Shown here: positions 7,411 to 11,636 of the stretch, piece by piece
Position numbering within the stretch: position 1 is the first letter of the stretch
How the letters are laid out: each line of letters starts with the position of its first letter
Source of the DNA: Omnitrophica WOR_2 bacterium RIFCSPHIGHO2_02_FULL_67_20
Lineage (GTDB): Bacteria > Omnitrophota > Gorgyraeia > Aquiviventales > Aquiviventaceae
Reading direction: 5' to 3'
Length of the DNA stretch: 11,636 bases
Assembly (NCBI GenBank): GCA_001805695.1
Contig: MHGT01000004.1
Location: 1 to 11,636, forward strand
The notes under the pieces: model-generated
Told to the model about the DNA's origin: nothing
The model's database searches: none
What the model saw: the letters and a program-made list of their open reading frames with translations, nothing else
Program-made: the position numbers and the translations under genes

Positions 7411-8500
7411 TTCCGGGGTCAGACACCACGCCGCTGCCGGTGTCTGGCACTTTTCCAAGGGCGGGCTCTTCTCCAGCGAGAAAAAGTGCCTGACACCGGG
7501 ACTGGCGCGACTGGCGTGGTGTCAGACCCCGGCGCTGCTCTTCGTGCTGGCTGGATGCGCCGTGCCCCAGTACGCCGTCCGCCCCACACCGGTGCCGGAA
7601 GAGTCGCCCGGGGCGCTGGAAATCGAGCGGACCATCAGCGCGGTGCAGGCGGAGGAGTTCGCGCAACAGGGGGCGCGCCCGGTTGGCGCGACGGAGCGGG
7701 TCGGGGGCTTCGTGGTCCAGCGGGTCGTCGACCGGCTCAGCCGCGTCACCGAGCGGCCCGCCCTGCGCTACCGCGCCTACCTCTATCGCGACCAGGATCC
7801 CAATGCGGCCGCGCTGGCGGACGGACGCATCTACCTCTCCACCGGCCTGCTGTCCTACCTGGCCAGCCGCAGCCCGTCGACTCCGCTCAGGGCCGAGAAC
7901 GAGCTGGCCTTCATCCTGGGCCATGAGCTCGCGCACACCGTGGCACAGCACCTCGTCAAGCGCTACCGCGCGCTCCAACAGCAGGAGCTCATCTTCGCCG
8001 TCGCCGCCGCGGGTGCTGCGGCCATCACGCGCGGCGGCAGCGAGACGGCCTCACGCGTAGCACTCCAAGCCGTGTCGCTGGCGCGTGAGGCGGTGAACAG
8101 CACGTACAGCCAGCAGGATGAGCTGGAAGCGGACCAGCTCGGCATCCAGTACGTGATCCGGGCCGGCTATGATCCGTCGGTGGCGCTCGATTTGCTGACG
8201 GACTTCGCGCGGTTCGACAACCCCTGGCCGTTCCTGCGCACCCACCCCTACATCCTCACGCGCCGCGAATACCTGGCGCGCTATCTCGCCGACACGGGCC
8301 GCCTGCCGTCCTCGGCGGGCGCACAACCGGTAGAGCATGCGGAGACGACGAGGGCGGCGGTGAGAGATGAGCGTGCGGAACAGACGAAACGCTTGCAGGA
8401 TGCCCAGCGGCTCTATCCGCCGAGTTCGGTCAGCTGGACGAACCTCCAGCGCCAGATCGACGCCCTGGAAGCGGACGGCCGATATCCGGTGGTGCCTTAA
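7382..8500 (+). CDS. M48-family metallopeptidase lipoprotein
   Basis: A 372-aa zinc peptidase predicted to be lipid-anchored in the envelope. The zinc motif is HELAH (181-185) in ILGHELAHTVAQH, and the third ligand is E249 in DELEADQLG, as in M48 proteins of the BepA/LoiP/Oma1 group, which act in outer-membrane protein quality control. A lipobox LAGC ends at C59 after a short hydrophobic run ALLFVLAGC. The only standard in-frame start before the lipobox is ATG 7382, inside the helicase gene, which leaves an unusually long 58-residue leader. Residues about 11-50 are encoded by a 120-bp palindrome; without them the leader would be about 19 residues, a normal lipoprotein signal. No TPR repeats follow; the C-terminus is polar and helical. 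The palindrome may impair export or expression. Confidence 0.85.
   Translation: MRKPSCAWDSSGVRHHAAAGVWHFSKGGLFSSEKKCLTPGLARLAWCQTPALLFVLAGCAVPQYAVRPTPVPEESPGALEIERTISAVQAEEFAQQGARPVGATERVGGFVVQRVVDRLSRVTERPALRYRAYLYRDQDPNAAALADGRIYLSTGLLSYLASRSPSTPLRAENELAFILGHELAHTVAQHLVKRYRALQQQELIFAVAAAGAAAITRGGSETASRVALQAVSLAREAVNSTYSQQDELEADQLGIQYVIRAGYDPSVALDLLTDFARFDNPWPFLRTHPYILTRREYLARYLADTGRLPSSAGAQPVEHAETTRAAVRDERAEQTKRLQDAQRLYPPSSVSWTNLQRQIDALEADGRYPVVP
7413..7532. repeat. 120-bp nested palindrome at the helicase/M48 junction
   Basis: The outer arms at 7413-7432 and 7513-7532 pair in 19 of 20 positions (CCGGGGTC/GGTGTCAGACCCCGG type). The inner arms at 7437-7456 and 7480-7499 pair in 18 of 20. 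Each arm carries the core GGTGTCWGRC or its complement, so four related cores are arranged as nested inverted pairs. The element starts two bases after the helicase stop codon. Its 120-bp length is 40 codons, which keeps the M48 frame open. It resembles REP/BIME-type palindromes in size and plan; it shares no motif with the 72-bp repeat of this window. Confidence 0.82.
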
Positions 8501-8508
8501 GTTGGTGT

Positions 8509-8580
8509 GATTTCGCAGATGTTGGAACGATTTCGCCGATACAACCGTATCTGCGCAATCATCTCACAATCGGCGAAATC
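8509..8580. repeat. Four-motif palindromic repeat, copy 3
   Basis: A 72-bp hairpin with the same four 12-bp motifs at 8509, 8529, 8549 and 8569 (20-bp steps), loop ACAACCGT, followed by CAAATTCAG as in the copy at 5310-5381. The two copies differ at a handful of positions, several of them in the loop and first spacer. It begins eight bases after the M48 stop codon, between two convergent genes, so it would form a 3' hairpin on the M48 transcript. Confidence 0.88.
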
Positions 8581-8598
8581 CAAATTCAGCATTCCCCA

Positions 8599-8633
8599 AT
8601 ATCAGATACCCTTTTGAAGATGGTCTCTGATAT
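8599..8633. terminator. Candidate bidirectional terminator hairpin between convergent genes
   Basis: ATATCAGATACC (8599-8610) and GGTCTCTGATAT (8622-8633) pair in 11 of 12 positions around an 11-bp loop. The hairpin lies between the ends of the plus-strand M48 gene and the minus-strand thioredoxin gene, where a shared terminator is expected. The stem is AT-rich and no T-tract follows on either strand, so intrinsic termination is unproven. Confidence 0.4.
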
Positions 8634-8642
8634 CGGAAGGGG

Positions 8643-9308
8643 TCAGGAGTTTAAGAGCTTAGCGAGGCGCTGTTCGAGCTCGGTGGCCTTTCCCGGCTCC
8701 GTTCCCTGGGTGACGGAGCCCTGCCAGACGCCAGCGAGGCGGCCCTGCCGGTCGATGAGGAAGTAGGCGGGCACACCGCGCGTCTCGTAGAGGGCCGGCA
8801 GGCCGGACGCGTCGGTGGCGGAAATGACGGGGAATAGGACCGATTCGCGGCTGACGAACTCCTTGAGCTTCGCCACGTCCTCATCAATGCTCACCGTCAC
8901 GATGCGCAGCCCCTTCCCGTCATGCTGCGTGAAGAGCTGCTTCATGAGGGACAGGTCCTTCCGGCAGTAGGGGCACCAGCTCGCCCAGAACTGCAGCAGC
9001 GTGACCTGGCCCTTCCCGTCCTCGAGGGCGCGCGCCACGCCAGCGAGGTCCGTCGCGCGGAAGGCCGGCGCAAGCACCCCTTCGACAAGCGGCGGGGGAA
9101 GCGGCTGGCCGTCCACCGTCGCCACCGCCGTGCGGGGCACCTGGACGATGAGGCTCTCAGGGCTCCGGTCCAACACGTCGGCGGAGAGCTCGGTGCCGTC
9201 CGTCAGCGTAATCCGCTCCGCTGAAGCCTGCCTCCCGCCGGCGACTCCCACCAGGCAGACCGCCGCGATCATGGAGCCCCACCCGGTGTTCAGCCGCGCC
9301 CTGCTCAT
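8643..9308 (-). CDS. TlpA/ResA-like periplasmic thioredoxin-fold protein
   Basis: A 221-aa exported thiol-disulfide oxidoreductase. Residues 1-30 are a signal peptide (hydrophobic core about 12-24, cleavage motif ASA before ERITL). Residues 31-60 (ITLTDGTELSADVLDRSPESLIVQV) look like a small beta domain. Residues 75-221 are the TlpA/AhpC-type thioredoxin fold with the active site WASWCPYCRKD (C112, C115) and cis-proline loop RGVPAYFLID (P180). Family members reduce periplasmic disulfides, for example during cytochrome c assembly; no cytochrome maturation gene lies nearby, so the partner is unknown. The ATG at 9308 has GGAGGG just upstream and starts directly at the signal peptide; upstream in-frame starts would add a poor N-terminus. 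An extended -10 promoter lies about 55 bp upstream. Confidence 0.88.
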   Translation of the reverse strand: MSRARLNTGWGSMIAAVCLVGVAGGRQASAERITLTDGTELSADVLDRSPESLIVQVPRTAVATVDGQPLPPPLVEGVLAPAFRATDLAGVARALEDGKGQVTLLQFWASWCPYCRKDLSLMKQLFTQHDGKGLRIVTVSIDEDVAKLKEFVSRESVLFPVISATDASGLPALYETRGVPAYFLIDRQGRLAGVWQGSVTQGTEPGKATELEQRLAKLLNS

Positions 9309-9363
9309 GGCTCCCTCCTCAGCCGCGCATGCCATCCGTTTCGAGACACACGAACACCGTGCA

Positions 9364-9372
9364 AGTATAGCA
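9364..9372 (-). promoter_or_regulatory. Extended -10 promoter of the thioredoxin-like gene
   Basis: On the minus strand TGCTATACT is an extended -10 element (TGn plus TATACT, one mismatch to consensus). The -35 zone falls inside the adjacent hairpin (9373-9417) and matches the consensus poorly, as is usual for extended -10 promoters. The predicted start is about 50 bp before the ATG at 9308. Confidence 0.45.
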
Positions 9373-9417
9373 TGACACCACAGAAACACAGAAATCCCTG
9401 TGGCCTCTGTGGTGTCA
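9373..9417. repeat. Hairpin with perfect 12-bp arms between the hemerythrin-like and thioredoxin genes
   Basis: TGACACCACAGA (9373-9384) and TCTGTGGTGTCA (9406-9417) are perfect complements. Inside, CACAG (9387-9391) pairs with CTGTG (9398-9402) around AAATCC. It lies 20 bases beyond the hemerythrin-like stop codon and directly against the thioredoxin-gene promoter. It may terminate the upstream transcript, act as an operator, or be a dispersed palindrome; no T-tract is seen. Confidence 0.6.
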
Positions 9418-9437
9418 CGAAAGCGTCGGGATGAGTT

Positions 9438-10073
9438 TCAGCTCTTGGCGGGGACCGACGCGACCGCCTGCCGGAGCTGTTCCAGGAACTGGGACGCGTC
9501 GAGGCCGTGGTGCCAGGCGATCTCGTCCACGCTGTCGTAGCCTTCCTGCAGGCGGTCGATGTGCAGCCGCTCGAAGAGCGGCACCGTCTGGGGAAACCGC
9601 TGGAGAATCTCGTTGGCGCTCATGGAGCTCTCGATCGCCTCCGCGTCCCGCTCGCGCGGCGCGCCGTCGACGGGCGAGGGCTCGGCATGATCGAGGAACT
9701 CGAAGACCGTGCGCTCCTGCTCATCCATCTGCGCCTCGAGCCGATCGATCACCTCCGAGAGCCGCGTGACGACCGCCGACAGCGACGCGCGCATGCCGCC
9801 GAGCAGCAACTCGTTGACGCCGCGCAGGAGGTGCTGGACATCCGCATGATCCCTTCCGGGCGACACCCTGGAGCCGGCGGGCAGGCGCTGATTGTACAGC
9901 TCCAGCGCGCGCGCCTCGCGCCGGGCATGGTCGGAGAGCAGATGCTGAAGCGAGAAGCTCATCTCCCGCAGGACAAACCGGACCTCCGGCGCCACCTGGA
10001 GGGCGGAGCCGAGGATGGTCAGCTTCTTCCGCAAGAGCTCGTGGTCCTGGCGGATGGCCCGAGTCGCGTCCAT
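9438..10073 (-). CDS. Hemerythrin-like (HHE) protein with C-terminal DUF542/DUF1858-like module
   Basis: A 211-aa cytoplasmic helical protein. Residues 1-130 follow the HHE cation-binding pattern: H11 in RQDHELLRK, H49 and E53 in SDHARREARAL, and H76/H81 in RDHADVQHLL. The fourth helix reads LEAQMDEQERTVFEFL, where the usual HxxxE is Q115 and Q119, so part of the diiron site looks degenerate; E118 or E120 might substitute. Residues 152-205 (SANEILQRFPQTVPLFERLHI, then SVDEIAWHHGLD) resemble the small helical DUF542/DUF1858 type module, without its cysteine. In YtfE/ScdA iron-centre repair proteins that module precedes the HHE domain; here the order is reversed. The ATG at 10073 has GGAGG nine bases upstream; the ATG at 10079 is too close to it. 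Possible roles are oxygen, NO or iron sensing. Confidence 0.75.
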   Translation of the reverse strand: MDATRAIRQDHELLRKKLTILGSALQVAPEVRFVLREMSFSLQHLLSDHARREARALELYNQRLPAGSRVSPGRDHADVQHLLRGVNELLLGGMRASLSAVVTRLSEVIDRLEAQMDEQERTVFEFLDHAEPSPVDGAPRERDAEAIESSMSANEILQRFPQTVPLFERLHIDRLQEGYDSVDEIAWHHGLDASQFLEQLRQAVASVPAKS

Positions 10074-10243
10074 GTTCATCTCCCTCCGTCTGTGGCCGGC
10101 CCGCACACGAGGCATGACGACGAGATGCGATCCTGATGGGCACGCGTCTGGACAGCAGGGGCGGTGGTGCGGAGAGACATCCGGCCTCCGAGTTCGGGTG
10201 GCACGACGGCGTTCGGAAGCAGCGAAGGAGAAACCCTATGGGA

Positions 10244-10272
10244 AGCCTATCAGGCGAGTCGCGGCCTGTCAA
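10244..10272 (-). promoter_or_regulatory. Candidate promoter of the hemerythrin-like gene
   Basis: On the minus strand a perfect -35 TTGACA (10267-10272) is followed after 17 bp by TAGGCT (10244-10249), a weak -10. It would give a ~165-nt leader. The IS element lies 27 bp further upstream. The rest of the 226-bp gap between the IS and this gene shows no other structure that I can support. Confidence 0.3.
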
Positions 10273-10290
10273 CTCGAAAAACAGTCCGTG

Positions 10291-11592
10291 TCAACGCCCA
10301 ATAGAAATGTCCTCTTTTTGGCTCAGTAGAACTGTCCTGTTTTGAGCGAGCGCCAACCGTCGCCACGGATGCTCCACCGCCGGCGGGCGACGGCGCTGGG
10401 ACCCCCTGGGCGCGTGCCGCCGTGGCAGGACGAGCGGGCGCTCCCGGACTTCGCGATACCGCAGCACCCGGGCGCCGTCGAGCAGGTACAGCTTCCCGTT
10501 CAGCCGCTCCTCGACCTGCAGGGTCTTCGGGCGCTGATGCGGCCACCGGCCGTCGAGCAGGTAGAGCTTGGTCGCATGCCGCAGGGTGTTATCGTGCCGC
10601 AGCGCGTGGGTCGCTCGAATCGCGAGGACCCGGCTCAGGACGGCCTGGGGTGGCGCCGGCCGATGGAGGTTCACCGGGCGCTGCGGCAGCCGGCTAAACC
10701 GGCGATTGTACCGGGGTAGGTAGGCCTCCAAGAAGCCATTGGCCGCCTCGCGCGTCGTGACCTGCGCGAGCCGCATCTCCTTGATCACCCGGTCCTGGAA
10801 CGTCCGAAAGAGCCGCTCCACCCGGCCCTTGGCCTGCGGGGAGTACGCCGGGATGAGCGTGACGCCGAGCGCGGTGACCGCCCGCTCGAACTGGCTCTGC
10901 GGCCGGGGGCGACCGGCCAGCTCATCCTCGATGGTGCGCTTGCCCGGGGAGCGGTAGGTCATGTGGCGATCCGCGTAGAGGCTCTGCGGCAGCCCGTAGC
11001 GTCGGACATAGCGCGCGAAGCTGTCCAGCGCCGGGAGGGTCCCCTCGTAGTCATAGAAGCGCGCAAACACCCGACTGGTCGCATCGTCGATGTAGGCCAT
11101 GAGGACCAGGCGCGGCCCGCGGCCTTCCAGCCAATCATGGTGGGAACCGTCCATCTGGAGCATCTCCCCCCACGCCGCCTTGCGTTCCCGCCAGCGGTGC
11201 GGCGCCCGACCGTGCCGCTGTCGGGACCAGAGCCCGGCGGCGCCCAACCAGCGGCGGACGGTCTCACGGCCCACCCGGATGTGGTCGCGCTCCGCGAGCT
11301 TCTCCTGCGTCAGCGTTGGCCCGAAGCCCCGATACGTCGTCTGCCAGAGGCGCAGCACCCGCTGCTGCAGTGCCGCGGGATGTCGGCGGTTCGACGGCTG
11401 TCCCCGCAGCTGGTGGATGATCCCACGGGGGCCCACTGCTCGCACCCGACGTACCAGCCGCTTGATCTGGCGTACCGAACACGACAACAGCGCCGCGGCC
11501 GGGCGTTGCCGCAGCTGGTGTTCGAGCACTTGCTGGACGATATAGAGCCGCTTCGCCTCTTGTGCCGTCATCGCGAGAACCTCCTGTCGCAT
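10291..11592 (-). CDS. ISNCY (IS1202-type) DDE transposase
   Basis: A 433-aa cut-and-paste type transposase. A helix-turn-helix region at about 28-60 (AALLSCSVRQIKRLVRRVRAVG) and the conserved RGQPSNRR and YRGFGPTLTQEKLAERDHI segments precede an rve/RNase-H-like core. The catalytic triad is D148 (LQMDGSHHDW), D208 (LYADRH) and E259 (SPQAKGRVER). These motifs match the ISNCY family transposases. Two start codons are plausible: ATG 11592 with AGGAGG six bases upstream, and ATG 11571 with its own AGGAGG eight bases upstream; the latter begins MTAQEAKRL, as relatives often do. The reading frame crosses the left terminal repeat and stops at 10291-10293, so the last two residues and the stop codon come from flanking DNA. 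It appears intact. Confidence 0.9.
   Translation of the reverse strand: MRQEVLAMTAQEAKRLYIVQQVLEHQLRQRPAAALLSCSVRQIKRLVRRVRAVGPRGIIHQLRGQPSNRRHPAALQQRVLRLWQTTYRGFGPTLTQEKLAERDHIRVGRETVRRWLGAAGLWSRQRHGRAPHRWRERKAAWGEMLQMDGSHHDWLEGRGPRLVLMAYIDDATSRVFARFYDYEGTLPALDSFARYVRRYGLPQSLYADRHMTYRSPGKRTIEDELAGRPRPQSQFERAVTALGVTLIPAYSPQAKGRVERLFRTFQDRVIKEMRLAQVTTREAANGFLEAYLPRYNRRFSRLPQRPVNLHRPAPPQAVLSRVLAIRATHALRHDNTLRHATKLYLLDGRWPHQRPKTLQVEERLNGKLYLLDGARVLRYREVRERPLVLPRRHAPRGSQRRRPPAVEHPWRRLALAQNRTVLLSQKEDISIGR
10300..10315. repeat. Left terminal inverted repeat of the IS
   Basis: AATAGAAATGTCCTCT, matching the opposite end in 14 of 16 bases. It is part of the transposase reading frame and encodes its C-terminal residues EDISI in the reverse direction. 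Confidence 0.75.
10325..10339. repeat. Subterminal copy of the IS end sequence
   Basis: AGTAGAACTGTCCTG repeats the terminal sequence in the same orientation about 25 bp inside the left end, as expected for a second transposase-binding site. It is closer to the right terminal repeat (GAACTGTCC) than the left terminus itself is. No equivalent second copy is seen at the right end. Confidence 0.6.
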
Positions 11593-11620
11593 CGTGACCT
11601 CCTGGTGAGACCACGATGGT

Positions 11621-11636
11621 AGGGGACAGTTCTATT
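11621..11636. repeat. Right terminal inverted repeat of the IS
   Basis: The minus strand reads AATAGAACTGTCCCCT, starting at the final base of the window. It lies about 30 bp upstream of the longer transposase start. Confidence 0.75.

Larger units (their letters stand above)
10300..11636 (-). mobile_element. ISNCY-type insertion sequence, about 1.34 kb
   Basis: The ends are inverted repeats matching in 14 of 16 bases: AATAGAAATGTCCTCT (10300-10315) and, on the minus strand, AATAGAACTGTCCCCT (11636-11621). A single intact DDE transposase fills the element. The right end coincides with the last base of the window, so a target duplication cannot be checked. Orientation is given by the transposase. 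Confidence 0.82.

Noticed and set aside
1925..9308. A new defence or secretion system spanning the helicase, M48 and phosphatase genes
   Set aside because: No nuclease, effector, immunity or phage-related partner is present, and the genes lie in separate divergent or convergent units; the helicase alone is not enough.
9507..10136. Plus-strand open frame opposite the hemerythrin-like gene
   Set aside because: No recognisable motif or ribosome site; the opposite strand has an HHE pattern and a Shine-Dalgarno.

Overview
The window is GC-rich, tightly packed bacterial chromosome with eight host genes and one insertion sequence at its right edge. Two secreted proteins, a lipoprotein with a lipobox and a periplasmic thioredoxin-type protein point to a Gram-negative (diderm) cell. 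The mix of a Ski2/Mtr4-like helicase, a FIST protein, an M48 lipoprotein and many intergenic palindromes looks like an uncultivated, environmental GC-rich lineage; I cannot name the phylum from sequence alone.

Layout, left to right. A Fur-type regulator (minus, cut by the window edge) has a clear sigma70-like promoter and a 7-1-7 palindromic Fur-box-like operator. Upstream of it is a complete FIST-domain sensor protein (minus). Next is a two-gene minus-strand operon: a secreted alkaline-phosphatase-superfamily enzyme with an N-terminal PA-IL/LecA-like domain, translationally coupled through ATGAGTAG to a secreted protein I do not recognise. Divergent from this operon, on the plus strand, are a DEVH helicase and an overlapping M48-type metallopeptidase lipoprotein. 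Convergent to those, on the minus strand, are a TlpA/ResA-like thioredoxin and a hemerythrin-like protein with an extra C-terminal DUF542/DUF1858-like module. The right end is an IS element of the ISNCY/IS1202 type whose right terminal repeat coincides with the last base of the window.

The most unusual signal is in the palindromes rather than the genes. One ~72-bp element occurs three times (1852-1921, 5310-5381, 8509-8580). Each copy is a long hairpin made of four copies of a 12-bp motif (GATTTCGCAGAT-like; two direct, two inverted) spaced about 20 bp apart, and each lies within 10 bp of a gene boundary. Two other, unrelated palindromes appear to lie inside coding sequence in frame. One is an 80-bp structure inside the phosphatase gene. 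The other is a nested 120-bp structure that separates the start codon of the M48 lipoprotein from its lipobox; removing it in silico leaves a normal-length lipoprotein signal peptide. A further hairpin lies beside the thioredoxin promoter.

Themes that may connect the genes are iron/redox handling (Fur, hemerythrin, thioredoxin) and envelope maintenance (M48 lipoprotein, secreted phosphatase), but no single pathway is evident. I found no RNA gene, CRISPR array or recognisable defence system. No stretch longer than about 300 bases lacks a gene.
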